Shown one piece after another: positions 1-11,100 of a stretch of 64,000 nt of DNA (its first letter is position 1; each line of letters begins with the position of its first letter). The notes beneath the pieces are model-generated. The model was not told where the DNA came from. It saw nothing but the letters and a program-made list of their open reading frames with translations, and did no database searches. This DNA is from Caprella mutica. Taxonomy: Eukaryota > Arthropoda > Malacostraca > Amphipoda > Caprellidae. The position numbers and the translations under genes are program-made. The stretch covers positions 1 to 64,000 of the forward strand of contig CANNZV010002573.1 in the NCBI GenBank assembly GCA_947561585.1. Reading direction: 5' to 3'.

Positions 1-1965
1 CATACAATATAACATATACAATATAACATATACAATATAAAATATACAATATAAAATATACAATATAACATATACAATATAACACATACAATATAACATA
101 TACAATATAACATATACAATATAACACATACAATATAACATATACAATATAACATATACAATATAACATATACAATATAACATATACAATATAACACATA
201 CAATATAACATATACAATATAACATATACAATATAACACATACAATATAACATATACAATATAACATATACAATATAACATATATATAACATATACAATA
301 TAACATATAAAATATACAATATAACATATACAATATAACATATATATAACATATACAATATAACATATACAATATAACACATAACATATACAATATAACA
401 TATACAACATAAAATATACAATATAACATATACAATATAACACATACAATATAACATATACAATATAACATATACAATATAACATATACAATATAACACA
501 TACAATATAACATATACAATATAACATATACAATATAACACATACAATATAACATATACAATATAACATATACAATATAACATATACAATATAACATATA
601 CAATATACAATATAAAATATACAATATAACATATACAATATAACACATACAATATAACATATACAATATAACATATACAATATAACATATACAATATAAC
701 ATATACAATATGACACATACAATATAACATATACAATATAACATATACAATATAACATATACAATATAACACATACAATATAACATATACAATATAACAT
801 ATACAATATAACACATACAATATAACATATACAATATAACATATACAATATAACATATACAATATAACATATACAATATACAATATAAAATATACAATAT
901 AACATATACAATATAACACATACAATATAACATATACAATATAACATATACAATATAACATATACAATATAACATATACAATATGACACATACAATATAA
1001 CATATACAATATAACATATACAATATAACATATACAATATAACACATACAATATAACATATACAATATAACATATACAATATAACACATACAATATAACA
1101 TATACAATATAACATATACAATATAACATATACAATATAACATATATATAACATATACAATATAACATATAAAATATACAATATAACATATACAATATAA
1201 CATATACAATGTAACATATATATAACATATACAATATAACATATACAATATAACATATACAACATAAAATATACAATATAACATATACAATATAACACAT
1301 ACAATATAACATATACAATATAACATATACAATATAACACATACAATATAACATATACAATATAACATATACAATATAAAATATACAATATAAAATATAC
1401 AATATAACATATACAATATAACACATACAATATAACATATACAATATAACATATACAATATAACATATACAATATAACACATACAATATAACATATACAA
1501 TATAACATATACAATATAACATATACAATATAACATATACAATATAACATATACAATATAACATATACAATATAACACATACAATATAACATATACAATA
1601 TAACATATACAATATAACACATACAATATAACATATACAATATAACATATACAATATAACATATACAATATAACATATATATAACATATACAATATAACA
1701 TATAAAATATACAATATAACATATATATAACATATACAATATAACATATACAATATAATACATAACATATACAATATAACATATACAACATAAAATATAC
1801 AATATAACATATACAATATAACATATAACATATACAATACAACAATATAACATATACAATATAAAATGTACAATATAACATATACAATATAACATATAAC
1901 ATATACAATATAAAATATACAATATAACATATAACATATACAATATAAAATATACAATATAACAA
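1..1965. repeat. AT-rich 14-bp satellite array
   Basis: Continuous tandem array of the 14-mer ACATATACAATATA, about 140 copies, running off the left edge of the window. The main variants are ACACATACAATATA, AAAATATACAATAT and a truncated 9-mer ACATATATA. Rare variants recur in the same order at a distance: the TGACAC variant at about 711 and 984 (273 bp apart), and the ACAACATAAAAT variant near 406, 1258 and 1786. This shows a second, higher-order level of duplication. No coding potential. Confidence 0.97.
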
Positions 1966-3060
1966 ATATGAGGTTTCAATGTAAGTATTCATGTTCTTAG
2001 ATATTATTCTGCAGGAATGGCAGTTATTAAATTCCAGGCTCTTTTCCTGACGTTTCACCCATAGGATAAGGAACATTTAGTAAAATACAAAGTAATTATT
2101 TAAAACAAATTTGTTAAAGTTATTCTACTTGGAAGATTTAGAACAACTGTGAGGTAAATCATATCTAACTATAACAATCACTGGTTGAATAATTAGAATA
2201 TATTAAATGACATTAGATATTTTAGCATCAACTGGCAAATTAATTCTCAGATAATGAATTAATACACTGAAATAAAAGTAATAATTTTTACTAAATCGTT
2301 TAGCTAACCATCTTCAGGTTTGTTAACTCTCACAGTTATTCGAACGAAGTTTTCTAAATTTTTCTCTTGTTTCAGTAACTCTGGCGTGGCAACACTTTAG
2401 AATTAGCCATTACCCGAATCTTTCTATTTCGACATTTTTCTGGTATATGTTATTTGATAGCATCTTATAACAATTTGCTACTCTTTATTTTACTTCCAAA
2501 GCACACACAGTGCTGGCCAAGTGCTTAAATCAGGCTCTTATCAGTCGTACTATCTTATCATACAGGAGCAGTTCAATTGTAATTTGGCATTTTCCTGTAA
2601 TTCAATTTCTACAAAGGATAAAATTAATTGTCTGTGCTATAGATAGTATGTATGGAATCCTATCACCATCACCCAGTCTATCAATGATGTCAAACCTCTT
2701 TAACGAAGGGAAGAGTCATGTCTTCTTCTTCTTCCACCGTCACTACCCTTGATATTTTATATCATTTTACAATGATGACATTCACCTGAAATAGTTGAGT
2801 ATTTGACTATAAGTTTGGTATCAATGAAGTAATCATTAATTACCTACTCCCAACTCGCTGATTAAACATTAATCTCTCAATTTAGGGAGGAGACATTGAA
2901 ATTACACTCACCACCACCAGCACACCCCCGGGGGATTGCAATTGCCCAATGGGGCGTGAGGAGAGCTGGGGGAGATGGTGGGGAGAGATACTTGTAGATC
3001 TGAGTCGAGATGGAGGAGCCTTGGTGATAAAAATAAACCACCAATCAGTGAAGTGATACA
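1966..3060. other. AT-rich stretch without recognised gene
   Basis: Unique, AT-rich DNA. Short open frames (for example 2510-2752) show no domain, codon pattern or splice context that would support a gene. Nothing further recognised. Confidence 0.6.
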
Positions 3061-3068
3061 ACCAGCAG

Positions 3069-3207
3069 AGTGATGTGCATCACTATTGTGATGAATGGCA
3101 TCACTAGTGTCATGAGTGTGCATCACTAGTGTGATGAGTGTGCATCACTAGTGTGATGAGTGTGCATCACTAGTGTGATGAGTGTGCATCACTAGTGTGA
3201 TGAGTGT
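3069..3207. repeat. 22-bp minisatellite with CACTAGTG core
   Basis: About six copies of a 22-bp unit built on CATCACTAGTGTGATG followed by AGTGTG. Each unit contains the 8-bp palindrome CACTAGTG inside CATCA/TGATG arms, so every copy can form a small hairpin. The first two copies are diverged and the last four nearly identical. Confidence 0.9.
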
Positions 3208-3734
3208 TTATTTCAATTAATAATGACCAATACACATCAAGTTTTTTTTCACAATTAGTATTTCCAATGTTAAGCAGCTGTTACATGCTCTTTTTAGCAA
3301 GTTATGGAGACACTGAGAGGGCCTGTGTGTACTGCATCAGAAGCAATGGTTTGGAAGGTAGAGGAGCACACTCACAAGAGTACAGTGCTATTACTCTTGT
3401 CATGTAACTACCATAACCTGCTCTTTGACATGGTTAGACAATGCTCATCAAGTTACTACTGTCATCTAGTTGTAATGGAGTTTCAAATACAGATATTCTA
3501 CTATATTGTAAATTAAGTGAATTCTATAGCTTTGTTAACGTTTTACGTCACATCACCCACTCCATCTTCTTTTAGTAATGTAAGTGTGTGTAATTGATGT
3601 TAGAGCAGACACATCCCTCATGGTGCTCCCCCTAGTCAATCCCCTGTGGTGAGGCACCCCTAAACACCACCCTGGGGAACACTAGGCCTCTCACCCCTTG
3701 ACTGAGATCTCTCTGATCTCATCACCAGTCTCAC

Positions 3735-3795
3735 CTCCTCGCCTTCTTCACTGCCAGCACCACTTCAAAGAGCTGCTGCAGTTGTTCTAAAGGCA
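3735..3795 (-). CDS. Possible orphan exon on the minus strand
   Basis: Read on the minus strand, this GC-richer segment encodes a helix-like stretch (VPLEQLQQLFEVVLAVKKAR) and ends at AGGAG followed by GTGAGA, a good splice donor. It could equally be a terminal exon, because the next in-frame codon is TGA. The upstream acceptor (GTGGACAG) lacks a pyrimidine tract. No other exon of the same gene was found, so this could be a chance open segment or belong to a gene extending off the left edge. Confidence 0.2.
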
Positions 3796-4016
3796 CTGTC
3801 CACACGTACCAACATCTAGTTCTTCATTAAAGGATTTCGTTAAATAAATAACTGTAGTTACAAACTATCAGCAAATTTTCGTAAAAAATGACTTAGTTCG
3901 AGTTCTTTCAAAGCGTTGTTTGGAACATTATAAATAGATAAGTTGAGTGAAGGGTAGTATATATTTTTGTGTCAGTAAAAATATTTTGTTCGATATTTAC
4001 TGTGAAATATACATTA

Positions 4017-4371
4017 AATTGCGGAAGTTTATGTTTTGAACGGCATTCATTTATTTGTAATCTTGATATTTGCATAACTCAAAAGGTATTGAACCAAATT
4101 GTCTGAAATCTGATGAGACAATTTGTCATTATACAGGAACCATTTGATTAGATTTTGGGAGCAATCGGGTGAAAGATCAAGGTCAAGGTCATTTATAACT
4201 CAATAACTCAAAAGGTATCTTTCCAAATTACCTGAAATTTGGTGGGACGATTAGTCATTATCTAGGAACCATTCAAAGGTCAAGGTCATTTGTAACTCAA
4301 GGATTATTCGATGGGCAAGGTCATTTATAAGCGCAGCGAAGGTATGCGCTTTACGAGTGTCCATCATCTAG
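4017..4371 (+). mobile_element. Helitron-like non-autonomous element, decayed copy
   Basis: Shares the internal motif AAGGTCAAGGTCATTTATAA and the overall order of blocks with the better copy at 56272-56847. It ends in GCGAAGG, a wobble-paired hairpin (CGCTT/GAGTG) and CTAG followed by T, the layout of a Helitron 3' end. The 5' end is eroded, so the left limit is approximate. Confidence 0.65.
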
Positions 4372-4956
4372 TTACTCCTGTTTTCATCTAACTCAGAATA
4401 TATATTGGTCAAAATCTATTCATTCTTTATCGATATATTTAGTTAGGAATATTAGGTTAGAGAGAAACTGACATATTCTTTGAGAATGGAACAAGGGAAA
4501 GTGAAGCAAAGATAAATAATGATATTGGATTAAGTTCTGTTATAGTTAATAGATTAACGATATTGTATCTATTGATACATATAATAGAGAGCCAAACCAC
4601 ATAGTGCACCGGGCCATGTGAAGATTTAAATCAATCTCGGCACTTATAATCATCATATGTGCTAGGTTGAGCAATTAAATTGTGCAATCTATTGATTTCA
4701 TAAATAGAAAATAACTCACTTAATCTATCAATGTTAAGCTTTTTAGTCAAGTGAAGTCATTTGGCAATAATGTTGCAGACAACAGCAGTTTTTCAGATTT
4801 GTTCCTTAATTAGAACAAACCTATCTATTGAGATTCATCATTTTACTCACAAAATATCATAATTAGTTTGAATACAGTTTTTGCTCTAATAATTCACTGT
4901 ATTAAAATGACGGCATTATTTCTCTACTGCATCATATGACTCTTCCTTACCCACAG
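4372..4956. other. Non-coding stretch upstream of the Nrt start codon
   Basis: AT-rich. It ends in a good splice acceptor (pyrimidine-rich tract then CCACAG, AG at 4955-4956) two bases before the Nrt start codon, so it is probably the end of an intron separating an unseen 5' UTR exon from the first coding exon. No promoter motif is convincing. Confidence 0.5.
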
Positions 4957-4958
4957 GT

Positions 4959-5144
4959 ATGGCGGATCAGGGCCGATTCAGTTGGGGCGACTCCTCCGAA
5001 GACATCAAAACCCTGAGCAGAAGCCCCGGGGGAGTGAGAGGACTGAGAGGGGGTCCTTCTTCTCCCAATGTCTACAGATCGCCAGCAAGAACTCACGGCT
5101 TACACCTACCAGCTTATGTCAGGAAAAAACTCGGCATGGGGCAG
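4959..5144 (+). CDS. Nrt: Nrt coding exon 1 (aa 1-62)
   Basis: The ATG lies two bases inside an exon that begins at 4957 after the acceptor CCACAG. The exon ends GGGCAG before GTGAGT, phase 0. It encodes a hydrophilic Ser/Arg/Gly-rich cytoplasmic start (MADQGRFSWGDSSEDIKTL). There is no signal peptide, as expected for a type II membrane protein. Confidence 0.85.
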
Positions 5145-8100
5145 GTGAGTTGCACTAGAAACTAAATTCAGAGAATTAATTAGCTCGAACATTTGTAACA
5201 ATGATTCGCTTTTAGAAAAAGAAAGTTTAAACTGTAAATAGCAGTGTGAACGCTGTTTGAAATACCGAAATTTGTTATACATATTTACAATCATTGATAT
5301 GTAAGGAAGGCAAAAAGAATGAAAATTTAATAAATTAACCTTTTTTTCTCCTGAAGGTTGCTCCATAGCCAAAAATTAATGTTGTGATTTAAGAATCAAC
5401 AAATCGATGATTATATCCTTAAAATTTCATCAATATTAAATTTTCATTCAAATTTGAATTATCTGTCGTTGTAGTTTTCAGTGATTTGTTGATTTCAAAG
5501 ATGATTTTTGACCTTCTTGTTGTTAGAACAGTGGTTCAATTACATGTGTTACTTTATACCTGTAATATCAATTGATATTGTTAATAAGAAATATAGTTCT
5601 GGATGCTGCCTAATATGGTTCCATCTACAAAATATTTGAGGTGTAAATCATAATATGTAAACCTATAATAGGAATAGCTATTTATTAACATAGCGCCACA
5701 ATTGTGATTCACTTGTTACAGATTATTTTTCTTCATATTGTTTTAATGTTCAGTACTAGATGCTACTGCATATATTATTCAGTTACTTAAACAGATATAA
5801 TAACTGTTTATGTGTTTTATGTACATTTCACATACCAATATAAAGAATATCTGCAATGTCTTTTTGTCTCTCAGTGTAATGTAAACTATAAGTCAGTTCT
5901 CTATTGGGTATGAGCAATGTGTTCTAAGATAGTAACGAGTGTTCTAAGGTAGTAACGAGTGTTCTAAGATAGTAACGAGTGTTCTAAGATAGTAACGAGT
6001 GTTCTAAGGTAGTTACGAGTGTTCTAAGGTAGTTACGAGTGTTCTAAGGTAGTAACGAGTGTTCTAAGGTAGTAACGAGTGTTCTAAGGTAGTAACGAGT
6101 GTTCTAAGGTAGTAACGAGTGTTCTAAGGTAGTAACGAGTGTTCTAAGATAGTAACGAGTGTTCTAAGATAGTAACGAGTGTTCTAAGGTAGTTACGAGT
6201 GTTCTAAGGTAGTTACGAGTGTTCTAAGGTAGTAACGAGAGTTCTAAGGTAGTAACGAGTGTTCTAAGATAGTAACGAGTGTTCTAAGATAGTAACGAGT
6301 GTTCTAAGATAGTAACGAGTGTTCTAAGATAGTAACGAGTGTTCTAAGATAGTAACGAGTGTTCAAAGATAGTAACGAGTGTTCTAAGATAGTAACGAGT
6401 GTTCTAAGATAGTAACGAGTGTTCAAAGATAGTAACGAGTGTTCTAAGATAGTTACGAGTGTTCTAAGATAGTAACGAGTGTTCTAAGATAGTAACGAGT
6501 GTTCAAAGATAGTAACGAGTGTTCTAAGATAGTAACGAGTGTTCAAAGATAGTAACGAGTGTTCTAAGATAGTAACGAGTGTTCTAAGATAGTAACGAGT
6601 GTTCTAAGATAGTAACGAGTGTTCTAAGATAGTAACGAGTGTTCAAAGATAGTAACGAGTGTTCAAAGATAGTAACGAGTGTTCTAAGATAGTAACGAGT
6701 GTTCAAAGATAGTAACGAGTGTTCTAAGATAGTAACGAGTGTTCAAAGATAGTAACGAGTATTCCACCACAGCATGTTGGAGACAGAGCCTCCAGTCCTA
6801 GCGTTTGGTCTGGAGACTCGATGGAGAACATCAGGACTGTGAAGTACAAGAGGAGGGACCGACATCGAGACAAGAGAAAGGGACTCTTGAAGATCAAGAG
6901 GGACACTCTTTGTTATTATGGGTGAGACTGACCTTATCATTGACGTGATAGAAAATATTTCAGACTTATCAAGCGTCTCTTAATTAAATTTAGTTCATAT
7001 AGTCGTTCATCTATTTTTAAATCGATACTGCCCATTGTAATTAATATCAGAACATTCTGCTGTATGTTTCTTAGCACTTCACTATTATATCAGTAATTTC
7101 TTTCACCAGTGAATCGCCCAATTCTCCTTCTTTGGACCATTCACCGCATCCCACCCCATACAGAGAAGATTATATGGACCCACTCATGGAGGACCCTATT
7201 AGAGGACCACTGAGAGGGTCCATTCCAACTCAGAGTTACGGAGCGCATCTTAATTCAGAGGTGAGCGAAGTGTATGTAACTAATCGGAATACTTAATAGA
7301 TAACTTGTTTGAATTATTTAAAAAAAATTCTTAAATAATAACTACCTTTTCTTTGATAAGACCTTCGCGCGAAAAATCGGCCCGAAAATAGATATTTCTC
7401 ACAGATATTTTTCACTAATTTCACACCAATTAAATGGCGGAATTGCTTCTTATAGCCAGAAAATTCATACCAAGAAAAGCGTTTTCCGATTTTGAATCAG
7501 TAAAATTATTGCTTTACCAGCGAACCATTTTGGCACTTGCGCCATTTTCAGCCTCTGTTATCGGATGGTTCAGTTTTTGGCGCAGGATGGTCTATTAAAT
7601 ACTATCAGATTATTCTATCTCTTACTAACCTTTTACTCACAGACGAATCATTCCCACCGCTGCTACCTGGACCTCTTTGACCCGAGTGTGCCCGTAATCA
7701 GAGACCCAGCTTTGGATAGAGAAGTTCCCAAGAGAAGGCCTTTTAAGGGGGGCAGAGAGTGGTCCCGATCAGTCTGGGATAGGAGAAAATACCTCAGTGA
7801 GTGCATAACATGGATCCTAACCTAGAGCTGACCAAGCTCTGTCTTGAAGCTGTCTGTAGTGAATGAAAGAGAAGTGGGGTGGTGTCCCTTAATTGGGCCC
7901 TGAACTGTTGAAATTTTAATTTTGGACAGTCTCCTTCCAGTTTTACCATATTCATCATTTTTAACGCTACTTGTAGTTTTAGAGGATAGCGCTTCGTGAT
8001 TGCAATTACCGTGGCTTCTGTCCCTTTACGTCACATTCATTGTTCAAGCCCCGGTCACACCGACTGACCTTTGTTGGCGCGTTCTTTGAACGGTAAGGAG

Positions 8101-11100
8101 AGTGGATCGAATTTCAAGAACGCTCGTCACCGCGTACAAAAGGGGAAAACTGAAAACACGGATGTTGCCATAGCGGTGCTTCTCTGAAGCTGGCGTTGGT
8201 ATGGCGTTGGCTTAACGGTAGCTAGCGTTGGTTTAGCGGTGATGCGAGCGTATGCATGCGGGCGTTGGCCTGGCGGTGGTTTGAGGTTGGTTTAAGGGAA
8301 CTTTGATAGAAGTTCTTATAGATTTTGGGCTCATTACCGTTCACTAGAACTTGCCCCTGTTCAGGCAACGGCTCCGAAAGTTTTGAGCTGCACATTATCT
8401 TTCGAATGGTGAGGAGCGGGCAATTTTCGCTCAAGCAAAATTCACCAATGCTCCAACAATCCCCAGTCAACATTTGGCACCGATAGACGCAAATTCGTGG
8501 ACGTTTGGGTCTGCTAGGCCAACGCAGATTTTTTTAAACTCTAGACCACTTCTCTGCTTTGCCCGGGTGGTCAATAATCATTTCACAAACTATAGTGGGG
8601 TGGTTGTAAGCGTTTTATGCGCGGACACGGGATTGCTGGAACGAAATCTGCACAACTCCTTACTGCTAAACTACGCTCACTACCTCTCACTACCGTTAAG
8701 CCAACGCTAAAACAACGCCGGTTTCATCGGTGCCACGCTATGGCCTGCTCTTCACCGCTCGCAGTTTTATGTGCAGTTCAAAACTTTCGGAGCAGTAGGA
8801 GGGACCATAAGCGGTGGCTTACGGGGCCCAACTCCTGGTGATCGGTAACGAACGGTGATGATATTTTTTTTCGCCCCAACAAAGTTCGATATGTGTGACC
8901 GGGGCTTTAGTGACTGCAGGAACATTGTCACCGGCTGGAAGAGGTGACGTTTTTCATGGGGCAGTGATATTGCCTTAATATCACTAATAAAAAAATTAAA
9001 AAACAGAGTCCTTGGGAGAGATTATTAATTTCACCGGAATTTGGTTGCGTCGGTTTGCTCTTGTAGAAAATCGTTAGATTATTTAACGTAAACATTCCAT
9101 TAGATTCGGAAAAAAAATTCTCCTTTGCTATATTATGTATTATAAGTTTATAACAAATTATCTACCACATAGATTAGCAAAATACTTTTCTTTTACAGTA
9201 CTGTGCCTGTTGCTTTTTCTCCTATTGGGTCTGGTTATCTTACTCTCAGTGTACTGGAGTACTGGAAAACAGTCTGGAGACCCGAGGTAAGAATGCAACC
9301 ATTGCAACTAGTTAACACTATAGAGTTCCATTTCCACCATTCTTATACCACACAAGGTGCATTTCTTTTATTCTAAATTGTTTAATATATATTTTATAGT
9401 TAATTTGGATCATTCCTATTCTCTCATTCTCCCCTCCCTATCATTTATTACTCCCCCCCCCCCTCCCTTTCCGTAGATTCTCCCCGCCGCACGTCACTGC
9501 CGTAACTTCCTGTGGTACCGTCAGAGGACTTGTCATTGCCCCAGAGCAGCTGCAATTCCTCGGGGTGCCTTATGCTGTTCCCCCAGTGGGTGAGAGAAGG
9601 TTCATGCCTGCTCAACCCCCCACCCGCTTGGATCACTGCTGGCAGGGTACTTTAGATGCTGTCACGCCAAGACAGCAGTGCTGGCAGTATGGTGCTAAGG
9701 TGAGCCTTTGCTATCGTGTGATAGAAGGTGTCTCTGTTATTGAGCACTGCTTTCTTAAAGTCCTTTGTATTTATTTACTTCACAACGAATAACAAGTAAA
9801 TTTGAACATGAAAATCTATTAATGAAGGCCAGGAGAAGATGATAACATCTCCAAGTCACTTTTACTTTTTTCAATTCCTTTACAAGTAAATATACTTGCT
9901 TATAGATTAGACAATAATTCCCACTTCAATAACAATACTCTTTGTAAGAGAAATTCTCCTCCTCCCAGGGTGAAATACTCACCGGTTCAGAGGACTGTCT
10001 TCACCTGGACATCTTCACCCCCAAGTTAGGTTACGACTCCCCCCTCCCTGTGGTGGTGTTTGTTGGCGGTGCCTCAATGGCGGGTGACTTGCTATGGCCC
10101 CGATTGAAGAGTAACGCCGGTACCATGTCCCATCACTTGGGTCTGGTGCTTGTGAGGCCTTCTATCCGAAGAGGACCTTTTGGGGTGATGGCCTCATACC
10201 TCCTTGGTGGGAAAGTTTATCCCCCCACTGCCGGGGGACAGGCTGCCTCTGACCTACACGCTGTTCTCCTATGGGTGACTTGAATGAAACTAGTGTATGA
10301 TTTTAAAACTCTGGCGTTACTTACCTTGGGACTAACTCTACATCTTCCCCATAGGTATCGCGCAACATCGAACATTTTGGTGGTGACCCCAAAGCAGTGA
10401 CTTTACTGGGGCACAGGGCGGGTAGTGCCCTCAGCTACGCAGTAAGTACACCCTATTGTCTAGGGTTCTATGTCCTTTCGCCAAAAACCCTTGTCGTGCG
10501 GAGAAAGGGTTTTGGACGAAAGGATCGATCACCAACTGTAAGTAGTTACACCCTTTAGTAAAGTGTCTCAGTCTCACTACAATTATGTTTCTATTCACAG
10601 ATTCTCTCCAGTCCCCGCCTCTCAGGTCTCATCCACAAGCTGTGGCTCAGTGGATCTCCCCCCATACACCCGAAGGTGCCTTGGCGTGACGCTCCTCTCT
10701 CTCTAAACTCCCCTACCAACTGCTCCTCCCTCCAATGTCTCCAGTCCCTTCCACCGGAGGAGGTAATGAGTTCAATGGGCATTCAGTACCGCAGTCAAGG
10801 CCCCTCCAGACCGTGGCTCGTATCCGATGGGGTTTACATCCCTTTTGAAGGGAGAAGGGGACACTCTGTTCCTATCATATTGGGTGAGACCCTTTATCAC
10901 CTTTTCCTACTTCTAATTCATTGATTTATAGATAAAATAAACATTACGAAATTTAGGTAGTCTAGTAATTAGAGTTTTTTTGAGTTTTTTTTATAATTAG
11001 GAAATTTTTATTATTATTATACCAGAGGCGAATTAAATACCGGATGAAAGTTTCAATGGGTTATTATTAAAGTATGACCATTATTAAAATATAATTATGG

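Noticed and set aside
2510..3516. Several 60-80 codon frames left of Nrt
   Set aside because: Random-length frames in AT-rich DNA with no domain, codon bias or splice context.
8222..8841. Overlapping open frames on both strands in Nrt intron 4
   Set aside because: They lie within the GTCACAC-end transposon, whose GC-rich subterminal repeats keep frames open; no transposase similarity.
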